The notes under the pieces are model-generated. The model saw only the letters and a program-made list of their open reading frames with translations, was not told the DNA's origin and did no database searches. From CAYZJB01 sp964602985 (GTDB lineage: Bacteria > CLD3 > SB21), in the NCBI GenBank assembly GCA_964602985.1, contig CAZRTJ010000013.1, positions 1 through 64,000 on the forward strand: a stretch of 64,000 bases of DNA, written 5' to 3'. Shown here piece after piece: positions 18,468 through 25,900 of this stretch (position 1 is the first letter of the stretch; every line of letters starts with the position of its first letter). The position numbers and the translations under genes are program-made.

Positions 18468-19794
18468 GGTTCATCCGGGTTTGCTATGGATAAAGCTGTA
18501 GTTTGCCGCAATGGAAGAAGATGGCCGTTTTGAAGTTCTCGAGATTTCGGAAGCCGCAAGCGCGCTTTTTGATTTCTTGGATTTTGCTGTTTAGACCCTC
18601 GGCAACGGCGTTGGTCAGGCGATGTGTGATGTAGTTGAGAATGAAGGGTAGATGGCGTTGGAACAATTTTGCGACATCAATGATGGGCTTTAAGCGAGAA
18701 TGTGTTGCCCAGTTAAACCAGTGTTTGAAAAACTTGAGCGCCGAGGCGGGATACAGATACGACCAAAGTCCACGCAGGTGTTCTTTGATACTCCAGGCTC
18801 GGCTCACCCTAAGTTGCATGGAGCGCAGGAGCTTGAATTCTTCCCGACGCTCTGGCGGGACGTTCTCTTGGGCATACAGCCAAAGATACTTGGTTTTCGT
18901 TAACGGAGAATCCCCTTGTCGTCCCAGTTCCCGATGTTCCTTTTTGCGCACTTTATCTACCGCGTCGGTCAGATGTTTCATCAAATGAAAACGATCCGCC
19001 ACGATTTTCTTATCGGCTTCAGGGATATGTTCGCGCACACTCAACCGATAGGGTTCCCACAGGTCCATCACAACGGTGTCAATGCGGGCTCGTTGTTTCT
19101 CAGGCAAACCCTGGAAGAAGCCATCCAAACTTTCTTTGGTGCGCCCTTCGGCGATATATTCCACCGAGCCCTCTTCCGCATCAACGACCAGCGTAAGATA
19201 GTGATGACCTTTACGGAAGGCTTTCTCGTCGATGCCGAGCTTCTTCAGCGTCTTGGTTTTCTTGCGTTTCAACCCACGCTGGACTGCGCGCTGCATGATC
19301 CCGTTCGCTTCATCCCAGCTTATGCACAAAAGAGCGCTCGCCTTCTTTTTCGAGCATCCCTGAAGGAGATCAATCGCAAATCGCTCAAAGAGCGCTGTAA
19401 ATTGAGCGCCAACTTCCGCCCACGGCACGTGCACCTGCCGGACGCCATGAACTTTGCATTCAACCCGAGGAACCTGCGCATGGACCAGCGTCTTAAACTG
19501 ACAGCTATCTAAGTGCCGCCATTGACGATCCACATGGTCATACATCCTGCAGGGCTTCCTACATTCCGGACAGTTGAACTCAGCCCCCGGCGGGTGATCC
19601 ACCCAGACATGAATCTCTTGCGTTTCCAAACTCATTTCTACGTAATCCACAAACCATGGCTCGACCAAACCTAACAATTGACGATACAACTCGGTGTCTT
19701 GCATTGGATGATTCCTATTCCAAATGATTGACTGTATGGACCTATTTTACACCATATCACCCAAAAATCCACCCACTGTAAAACCGGATGAACC
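18468..19794 (-). mobile_element. Complete ISL3-family insertion sequence (copy A)
   Basis: The element is bounded by 24-bp imperfect terminal inverted repeats (18468-18491 and 19771-19794) that begin GGTTCATCCGG and match at 19 of 24 positions. It is flanked by a perfect 8-bp direct repeat, AACAAAAA, the duplication length usual for ISL3 elements. It carries one transposase gene. Removing the element and one octamer rejoins the flanks in a plain AT-rich intergenic sequence. The undecayed ends and intact gene indicate a fairly recent insertion. It sits only 34 bp from the left edge of the genomic island. Confidence 0.9.
18484..19704 (-). CDS. tnp: ISL3-family transposase
   Basis: A 406-residue intact DDE transposase. 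The N-terminal zinc finger has CPECRKPC with a later Cys pair region. A WRHLDS and VPRVECKVHG segment follows. The catalytic acidic residues are in GIDEKAFRKGHHY, VVMDLWEPY and VAEGLNSKIQEIKKRACGFRN, and DRFHLMKHL is the typical ISL3 spacer motif. The length is usual for the family. The ATG is inside the right terminal region, about 67 bp from the end. Confidence 0.95.
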   Translation of the reverse strand: MQDTELYRQLLGLVEPWFVDYVEMSLETQEIHVWVDHPPGAEFNCPECRKPCRMYDHVDRQWRHLDSCQFKTLVHAQVPRVECKVHGVRQVHVPWAEVGAQFTALFERFAIDLLQGCSKKKASALLCISWDEANGIMQRAVQRGLKRKKTKTLKKLGIDEKAFRKGHHYLTLVVDAEEGSVEYIAEGRTKESLDGFFQGLPEKQRARIDTVVMDLWEPYRLSVREHIPEADKKIVADRFHLMKHLTDAVDKVRKKEHRELGRQGDSPLTKTKYLWLYAQENVPPERREEFKLLRSMQLRVSRAWSIKEHLRGLWSYLYPASALKFFKHWFNWATHSRLKPIIDVAKLFQRHLPFILNYITHRLTNAVAEGLNSKIQEIKKRACGFRNLENFKTAIFFHCGKLQLYP

Positions 19795-19802
19795 AACAAA
19801 AA
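19795..19802. repeat. Target-site duplication, right copy
   Basis: AACAAAAA immediately follows the right terminal inverted repeat at 19794. It is identical to the octamer at 18460-18467. Confidence 0.85.
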
Positions 19803-19828
19803 AACCTCCGATTGCTTATCGAAGGTCC

Positions 19829-19860
19829 TGTGGAGACAAGGGGGGTCGAACCCCTGACCT
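19829..19860 (-). repeat. Displaced tRNA-Ala 3' end (putative attL)
   Basis: This segment is identical over 32 bp to the 3' part of the tRNA-Ala gene at 34145-34176. Further similarity continues to the D-arm-like GGGAGAGCG at about 19890. The anticodon arm is replaced by a perfect 7-bp hairpin (CCCGCCC/GGGCGGG) and the acceptor 5' strand is missing, so it cannot be a working tRNA. Confidence 0.75.
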
Positions 19861-19867
19861 TCCCGCC

Positions 19868-20131
19868 CTACGGGCGGGACGCTCTCCCAAGCTGTCCGAT
19901 GAGTTTCTCTATGTATGAACGTTTTTTCTTCTTCTTGATCTCGTTCTCTCGGCGAATGGCATGACTCCGGGTCTCAAATGTTTCCGTGTAAACCAGTTTC
20001 CATGGCCGGTACGGTCTTGTCGAAGGCGTCACTCCGGCATTGTGTTCCTCAATGCGCGTCTGGACTTCTTCACAATGTCCGATGTAAAAACGGCCGTTTT
20101 TGAGACTCTCGAGAATGTAGGTACAAAACAC
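19868..20131 (-). CDS. Small GIY-YIG endonuclease-like protein
   Basis: An 87-residue single-domain GIY-YIG protein. FCTYILESLKNGRFYIGHC holds the GIY-YIG pair (TYI..FYIG), followed by R26 and EHNAG. A basic KKKKKRSYIEKLIG ends the domain. It starts with GTG immediately after a tRNA-3'-end-like CTTGTCTCCAC (complement of 20132-20142). Its last codons and stop (TAG in CCCGCCCGTAG) lie inside the tRNA-like remnant. The ORF is therefore bracketed by copies of a tRNA 3' end, like a cassette. Biochemical role unknown; the fold is that of nicking/homing endonucleases and repair nucleases. Confidence 0.8.
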   Translation of the reverse strand: MFCTYILESLKNGRFYIGHCEEVQTRIEEHNAGVTPSTRPYRPWKLVYTETFETRSHAIRRENEIKKKKKRSYIEKLIGQLGRASRP

Positions 20132-20142
20132 GTGGAGACAAG
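20132..20142 (-). repeat. tRNA 3'-end-like repeat beside the GIY-YIG start
   Basis: GTGGAGACAAG here repeats the 11 bases at 19830-19840 and 34146-34156, which are the tRNA-Ala 3' terminus. It abuts the GTG start of the GIY-YIG gene, so the cassette is flanked by direct copies of the tRNA end. Adjacent GTTCGAC-like bases suggest a degenerate T arm. Confidence 0.55.
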
Positions 20143-20224
20143 CGACCTTTTGTCGAACACCTTCCTATCGGGCATTAAGCTGATTTATAACCTAAAACCC
20201 TTTTTAACAGCGGCTTAATGTCCT

Positions 20225-20464
20225 ATGATTCCAAAAGAACCCGTTCTTAGCTGTAAGGAAGTAGTCTGGATTTTCAAAACCGTATTCGGAATGAGCCGGG
20301 CTTCCTTCTTCCGTCACCACAGGCCTAAAATGAAGTTCTTTCCCGTCAATGGCAAGGGTAAAAGCGATCTTCGAATTGCCAGGAATGACGTGGTCGAATA
20401 TTTCCAACAACTACGTGAAAGAAACTTCATGTTCAACGGAGAGTATACGCCGAAACTGGTTTGA
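20225..20464 (+). CDS. AlpA/excisionase-like helix-turn-helix protein
   Basis: A 79-residue protein with the pattern of the MerR-like winged-helix of AlpA/Xis-type small DNA-binding proteins. LSCKEVVWIFKTVFGMSRASFFRHH forms the helix-turn-helix, then a wing (MKFFPVNGKGKSDLRI) and ARNDVVEYFQQLRE follow. Such proteins act as excisionases/recombination directionality factors or activators in integrative elements. Its position 370 bp inside the putative left attachment site fits that role. No strong ribosome-binding site precedes the ATG. It converges with the small peptide gene at 20466 with one base between the stops. Confidence 0.6.
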   Translation: MIPKEPVLSCKEVVWIFKTVFGMSRASFFRHHRPKMKFFPVNGKGKSDLRIARNDVVEYFQQLRERNFMFNGEYTPKLV

Positions 20465-20465
20465 T

Positions 20466-20615
20466 CTACTTGCAACACTTCGGATATTCAGGGCAAGACG
20501 GCGTCCCTTTTAAAGGACAATTCGCTGTATCCGATTCGGCCGTTGACCCGGAAAAAGCGAAAGCACCTATCGCGATCCCCACTAAAGCGAGAATCAACAA
20601 CGCACTTCGTTTCAT
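20466..20615 (-). CDS. 49-residue exported Cys-rich peptide
   Basis: A short gene whose ATG overlaps the stop of the CopZ-like gene (TAATG) and follows a perfect AGGAGG site. The product begins MKRSALLILALVGIAIGAFAFS, a clear signal peptide or anchor. It ends in a mature part with CPLKGTPSCPEYPKCCK, four cysteines in Cys-Pro and Cys-Cys settings suited to soft-metal binding. It is the last gene of the merR operon, so a periplasmic metal-binding or delivery role is likely. Cys-Pro-Leu-Lys-Gly peptides of this kind are seen beside metal operons, but no function is established to my knowledge. Confidence 0.8.
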   Translation of the reverse strand: MKRSALLILALVGIAIGAFAFSGSTAESDTANCPLKGTPSCPEYPKCCK

Positions 20616-21121
20616 TATCTTTCACCTCCTTCCACTATTATTGATTCACTCTCAGCCGTTAAATGTTTGGCTAAACATTCCTTGATTGCTGACCTTACTT
20701 GGCCTAAGCAACAACGTCCCGCTGGGTTCTTTATCTCGCAGGCGCACAATTCAGCTTGAACCTTTACAGTAATATCTTCTGCCGCCAATGATCTGCCAGT
20801 GTCCTCAATTTCGTCTTCGATGTCTTTTGCAGTATAATCGAAACAGTAGCATAATTGCTTTTCCGATCCATGTTGTTTCGATCCAACGGAAACGCGAATT
20901 TGATCTTGGACAAAATACTGGCTCGTTTCATTACTGAAGTACACAACGTCACAGTCTAATGTCTCACAGTGGAAATAGGTCGTATCCTGGATTTCATTTA
21001 CGGTTGGTCTCTTGAGCATGTGATAAAGCGTTACGTTTTGAACGGACTTCGCTTGCTTACCACACACTTTGCAAATATTTGACGATTGGAGTGAAACGTT
21101 TTTTGGTGTGCAACAATCCAT
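20615..21121 (-). CDS. CopZ-like Zn/[2Fe-2S] protein
   Basis: A 168-residue cytoplasmic protein resembling the N-terminal domain of Archaeoglobus CopZ. A zinc site is formed by C17, C20, C52 and C57 (ICKVCG and HCETLDCDVVYFS). A [2Fe-2S] site is formed by C91, C93, C126/C128 and C137/C138 (CYCF, CACE, NPAGRCCLG). The usual C-terminal HMA copper-chaperone domain is absent. The upstream neighbour instead encodes an HMA domain at the end of a MerT-like transporter. It is 12 bp after merTP and coupled to the small peptide gene. Likely a metal-accepting or metal-reducing partner. Confidence 0.8.
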   Translation of the reverse strand: MDCCTPKNVSLQSSNICKVCGKQAKSVQNVTLYHMLKRPTVNEIQDTTYFHCETLDCDVVYFSNETSQYFVQDQIRVSVGSKQHGSEKQLCYCFDYTAKDIEDEIEDTGRSLAAEDITVKVQAELCACEIKNPAGRCCLGQVRSAIKECLAKHLTAESESIIVEGGER

Positions 21122-21133
21122 CTCTTTTCCTCA

Positions 21134-21721
21134 CTATTTCGTTTCGGGGATTGAGGCCTTGTAACTGGTCGCTTTGTTTATTTGATCAACGATGGCGGCG
21201 ACGTTGACTTTATTAGTGTCGAATTGAACAACGGCTTCACCGACTGTGAAGTCCGCTTTGACGGATTTAACGCCTTCGATTTTTTTGACGACCGATTCAA
21301 CGTGCATGTTGCACCCGGCACAAGTCATTCCTTTAACCTGAATTACGACTTGCAAAACCTGAGAGTTATTCACGGATTGTCCTTCTTGTGAAAATGAAAT
21401 CGGAACATAGGGAAAAATGATAAACAGAAACGCCATAAACGCGGCAACCCATAAGATGATTTTGTTCCATCTGCCCGCGCTCTCCATTTTGCAAGTTCCG
21501 TCTTCGCAATGCACTTGTCGTTTCCGGTAGGCAAGACCAAATCCAATAGCAAGCAGAATGACTGTCAATGTAATGAGAAGTGGCCTATAGGACTCAAAAA
21601 AAGAGAACGCTCCGATTCCTGCAACTCCAATGATCGATAACACAGCCGGACCAATGCAACAAATGGATGCCCCTGCCGCAGACAAAACAACCCCAATTGA
21701 TAGAAATCCACTTTTTTTCAT
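21134..21721 (-). CDS. merTP: MerT-MerP fusion: mercuric/metal ion importer
   Basis: A 195-residue inner-membrane protein with three hydrophobic helices (about 6-30, 40-63, 86-108) and a C-terminal HMA domain (about 123-190). The MerT metal pairs are C21/C22 in the first helix (ASICCIGP) and C72/C77 in the cytoplasmic loop. The MerP-like motif is GMTCAGC (C134, C137). In known systems MerP passes Hg(II) to MerT for import to MerA. No merA is present in the window, so the fate of imported metal must differ or be handled elsewhere. Confidence 0.9.
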   Translation of the reverse strand: MKKSGFLSIGVVLSAAGASICCIGPAVLSIIGVAGIGAFSFFESYRPLLITLTVILLAIGFGLAYRKRQVHCEDGTCKMESAGRWNKIILWVAAFMAFLFIIFPYVPISFSQEGQSVNNSQVLQVVIQVKGMTCAGCNMHVESVVKKIEGVKSVKADFTVGEAVVQFDTNKVNVAAIVDQINKATSYKASIPETK

Positions 21722-21724
21722 ACC

Positions 21725-22156
21725 TCACTCTTCTTTCAAATGGTCACCATCCAAAAACTCAAGAATCGGACATTCGCTTGTCGGCCCGGAACCATGACAT
21801 TGAGCCGAAAGCTTTTTTAGAGCTTCGGCAAACTTTTCAAGCATCTGAATTTTTGCTTGAATCATTACAATCGAAGATTCCGCCATTCCACGAACATCAG
21901 CACAGGTCTTTCTTTTATCAACTTTGAGAGAGAGTAACTGTGCGATTTCTTTTAGCGAGAAACCAAGCTCTTTGGCCTTCTTGATAAAGACAAGCCGTAA
22001 TAAATCCTGTTCAGTATACTCCCGGTAGCCGGATTCTTTCGTTTTCGGCTTTGGAAGCAACCTGATACGTTCATAATATCTAATGGTTTGCAGATTTACT
22101 TCGGCCGCTTTGGCTAACTTGCCAATCGACAGTGGTGATTTTTGAGCATCAATCAT
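21725..22156 (-). CDS. merR: MerR-type metal sensor with Hg-binding Cys triad
   Basis: A 143-residue MerR-family regulator. The N-terminal helix-turn-helix is LSIGKLAKAAEVNLQTIRYYERIRLL. A dimerisation helix follows, then C85, C120 and C129. The Cys spacing (35 and 9) equals that of Tn501 MerR C82/C117/C126, so Hg(II) sensing is strongly suggested. The gene heads its operon and transcribes with merTP, giving autoregulation. The ATG lies at the predicted transcription start of the promoter at 22162-22193, with no ribosome-binding site, so the mRNA may be leaderless. Confidence 0.9.
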   Translation of the reverse strand: MIDAQKSPLSIGKLAKAAEVNLQTIRYYERIRLLPKPKTKESGYREYTEQDLLRLVFIKKAKELGFSLKEIAQLLSLKVDKRKTCADVRGMAESSIVMIQAKIQMLEKFAEALKKLSAQCHGSGPTSECPILEFLDGDHLKEE

Positions 22157-22161
22157 ACTCT

Positions 22162-22193
22162 AATATAAGGTATGTACCATAGTATAGAGTCAA
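22162..22193 (-). promoter_or_regulatory. MerR-class promoter/operator
   Basis: Minus strand: TTGACT (22188-22193), a long 20-bp spacer and TATATT (22162-22167). The stretched spacer is the hallmark of MerR-activated promoters. A TATG-GTA-CATA dyad sits in the spacer, and an outer ACTCTA/TAGAGT dyad frames the site (22157-22190). Confidence 0.75.
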
Positions 22194-22277
22194 GATTTTT
22201 TTTTGTAAAAACGATCAGGGGCTACTACCAGAAGCACCGGTCGTCAGCTATGTGAGGATAAATTCTAAGGTTGGCGA

Positions 22278-22691
22278 CTATTCGCAATAATTCAAAGACG
22301 TTGAATCAAATTCAATGCAAACGAATCGTACCTTGATGTCGCCGATTATTTCGTTGGGATTCTCGTTGCTGTAAACCGAGTATGTCACTTCCAGTAGTGA
22401 ATCTTGAAAATTATACGGGTGGTCAATACCCTCAATGATTAAACGGCCAAAGTGAATATCAACGTTAATGACCTGGTAACAACTGTCCAATAGTACAAAA
22501 TAAAGCCCGTCCTCCCCTTCGGGGTCGTTGAAATGAAAATATTCGGTCGGATCGCTGAACTCAGTTCTCCAAGAAGTTCCGATCAGACGCTCATCGTTAC
22601 CGGCCGGTTCAACAATAGTTTTACACCCCACCGCTGTTAATAACAGCAAACGGAGAGTAATACTTTTTATTCTTCCTTTTTTTCTCGCCAT
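22278..22691 (-). CDS. Hypothetical lipoprotein
   Basis: A 137-residue protein with a positively charged N-terminus (MARKKGRIKS), a hydrophobic core and the lipobox LTAVGC, so it is a predicted lipoprotein. The mature part is acidic with aromatic residues (SDPTEYFHFND, GLYFVLLDS) and may form a small beta-sandwich. No family was recognised. The start has only a weak GGGG-type site. It is separate from the merR operon, with about 120 bp between them, and transcribed in the same direction. Confidence 0.55.
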   Translation of the reverse strand: MARKKGRIKSITLRLLLLTAVGCKTIVEPAGNDERLIGTSWRTEFSDPTEYFHFNDPEGEDGLYFVLLDSCYQVINVDIHFGRLIIEGIDHPYNFQDSLLEVTYSVYSNENPNEIIGDIKVRFVCIEFDSTSLNYCE

Positions 22692-22786
22692 TGTACAAGC
22701 CCCACAAGTGAAAGAGAAAGAGTCATGATTGCCAGTCTGAGAACTATACGGAACTCAGTTCTTTCATCGACACACTCCGCAATGAT

Positions 22787-22930
22787 ATGAACCTGGCTTT
22801 AGACGACCTGCAATCACAGGTTGATGAACTCACGTCGCGTGCAAATCAGGCGGAAGCAGACATTGCTAATTTACAGACCGAAGTCATTAACATTAAAAAC
22901 TACGTCGGAATGGGCGGCGGTGAAGTATGA
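22787..22930 (+). pseudogene. Coiled-coil protein fragment upstream of the polyvalent gene
   Basis: The frame encodes a 47-residue heptad-rich segment (LALDDLQSQVDELTSRANQAEADIANL) ending GMGGGEV. Its stop overlaps the next gene by ATGA, as in an operon. The same frame stays open upstream to about 22713 with plausible coiled-coil sequence but no start codon or ribosome-binding site. It looks like the 3' remnant of a longer gene whose 5' part was lost. It could alternatively be a short real gene starting at 22787. Confidence 0.5.
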
Positions 22931-25900
22931 ACAAAAACATTGTTGAACTCAAATTACCGGAATGCCTGATCGGGAAAATATCCGGCTCGATTATCAAGGC
23001 CGATCTTACCGGCCTTTTGAAGAAACACGCTCAGAGCTTTGGCAATGAAAAAGCGGTGCTTGAACATATCAAATCCGTCGTGGAAAAACCGGAATATGCG
23101 TTTCCTGTGGGTTATCCGAAATTCTTTGTCCTTGCTACCACGCGGGAGAATAACACGTTCCGGGTTATTGAAGTCTCGTTCAAGCAGGAATGTTATCAGG
23201 TGACCGGGGCTTACATGTCCACCAAAGACGAAATGACTTACCAAACTGAAATCCTCACCGCAAAGCACGCAGAGAGCGCAGAGAAGAAAAATAAACTGAA
23301 GCACAATGCGGCGGGATATGAGATTATCCCGGATCATCTGATTAAGCACAACGTCGGTAAAAAAGACACGCTCAAAACGCCTAGCGGAAGCTATGTCGTG
23401 CGTTATGCCGTCATTCCCGAAGAGTACATCATCACAAGCCATGATCCGTGGGACTTCAAGAAGAATCCCGATTATCCAGGATTTTGCCAAGAACGGTCTT
23501 ATCACAGCGACAAATCCGCACAGATGAAGGTCATGCAAAACGCCAAGAACTTCGATCCGCGTTTTGTAGTGATGGACGCGCCGACCGCCGTTGACGGCGC
23601 GCCGGTCGTGGTGCCGTACCAAGACAAATTCATCGTCATGGGCGGTAACTCCCGTGCTATGGTCATTAAGCGGGTCATCAAGGAAAGCGGCAAGTATTCG
23701 GAATACCTTTGGGAGCAACGGAAAACATTTGATCTGAAAAGCGACGTATTCATTTATCCTAATGGAATGCTGGTTCGTGTGTTGGACGGTGAATTCAATG
23801 AGAACACATGCGCGAAACTCTCGCGGGAACTGAATGAGACGTTCACGCAGGCTAAAGATCAAAACGCCGAAGCATCGAGCTTGGCCCGGTCGATTTCGCA
23901 AACTACACTGGATAACCTGTCCGCCACATTGGAAGAGTTTGACAGCTTGGCGGAGTTCTTTGATTCCCCGAAATCCAGGAATTTTATCAACGACCTGAGA
24001 TCGGACGGGATTATCACTAAGAACAATGCCAATAAATGGTTACTCTCCAACGGCGGATTCACCGACGAAGCCAAAGACATTATCCTGAAGTCCCTTGTTG
24101 CCCAGATCGTGACGGATAAGGATCACCTGGCCATCATGGGCAAGACGCTTTTGAACAAAATCGCGTACGTGATTCCGCAACTGATTAACCTGAAAACGAC
24201 TGAGTGGGACCTGTCCGGAGAAATCCGAAAGATCGTTCTCTTGGACATCAACTCGAGCGGGATGAGTGTGGCGGCTTATCTTGCTCAAAGCCAGATGTTC
24301 GAGAAAATAGAACTCTCCGCCATCGAGCGCATTTTAGCCCCGGCGTTTGAAAATCTCGGCGTTCGCAAGCTGAAGGAAAAGTTCATCGTTTTTCTGAACA
24401 GTGCAAAATCCAATTCCGAGCCTGCCCTGAGCGGAGCCGAAGGGTTTGGCAATATCTCCAAAGGTGAAGCCATTCTGAAAATCTTTGGCGAAGGTGTGAA
24501 ACATGAAAATCCGTCGAAACTAAAACGAGTCAAAGTTTATCCTGTAAAAGAAGGCGACCGCATTTTACTCAAGTTCGAGAACGGAGAGTATTTCAGGACT
24601 TCGAGTTTTAAAGAATCACCGCCAGTGTGGTTCAATACGATGGATGAAGCTGAACAGTACGTGGCCGAATATCCGAGTTCTTACGAGTTCATCAAATGCG
24701 GGTGCAAACACAAGAATCCGGAAGAACCGACAAAACGGTGGGTTTCTCTGGCCGATACGGCAAAGCTGATCCGTCAGGATTTGAAACGGCACTTTCCGGG
24801 AATCAAGTTTCAAGTCCGCAGTAAAAGTTATTCCGGTGGATCGAGTATCAACGTCCGGTGGACAGACGGCCCTGTTCAAAAAGACGTGGAATCCGTTATC
24901 AAAGTCTACGAGGGCGCGGAATTCGACGGCATGATTGACCTGAAAAGCTACGTGGATCGTGAAATGCCTGATGGTACTATTGTTCACTACGGCGTAGATT
25001 ACGTGTTTGCAAACCGTGAATATTCCAATTGGCACCCTTCAGTCGTGAGCAACATCGATCTCAGGAAAAAGCCAACCATTGGAGAGCTTGTTGAGAACTG
25101 GACGGAGAATCTGCGCCGGGGATATGGGCACTTCAGCCATTGGGAGCGGAAAGACGGGAGCTATGAAATTGAAGCTATTCTTTGGCTGAATGATTACGAA
25201 CACGAAAAATATATCCAAAGCTTCAAAAACGTCGGCTATAACGTCGAATTCGAGCAAAGAGATACACGAACGATCATTCATCTTTACCCGGAGAACCGGA
25301 AGAAGACGACTGGAATTCCCTACCAAGGCCCTGCGAGACTTGAAAACCCGATTCCAATTTTGGCTGGAGTGAAGACCGCATTGAATTTCATCGAATCCGC
25401 GAAGAAGATTTCAAATCCGAACGGCTCCATGATCCGCGCTTCCGAAATCAAGCCCGGAATGATGCTTGTCGAATCCGGCGGTGCCGCATTTAAAGTTTTA
25501 TCCGTGAAGCCCACGAAAAATAAAATCGCAGTATCCATTGACACGTCGGGCTATGCTTTGTCCATGCGGTCAAAGACCAAGACGGTTACTTTCAAAGATA
25601 CTGCAAAAGTTCGGGTGGTCTTAAGCAATCCCGACGGGATAAACGACATGATTGAACAGGCGAAAGACGTTTTCCGAAAATCTCCAAAGTCCCGCGATCT
25701 GATAGCAATCGTTTTCAAATCGGACAAAGGTTACGGGTTTTGCTTTCATAAGCCGGGCATTAGTCCCGGTGACAGGGCAACCCTTGCCGACGGGAGAACA
25801 AAGGCAATGGTAGAAGCGGTTGTGAAACCGGATGGAAGCGTTCTTTTAGCCAATCCGGCCGTCGTCAATAAGCAACTCGATGCATTCGGTAAAGATTCGC

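Noticed and set aside
19829..19902. Functional tRNA at the left repeat
   Set aside because: The acceptor 5' strand is missing and the anticodon arm is a 7-bp hairpin with no proper loop, so it cannot fold as a tRNA.
20461..20685. Plus-strand frame of 74 codons
   Set aside because: It lies opposite the 49-residue peptide and the end of the CopZ-like gene, which have coupling and ribosome-binding evidence.
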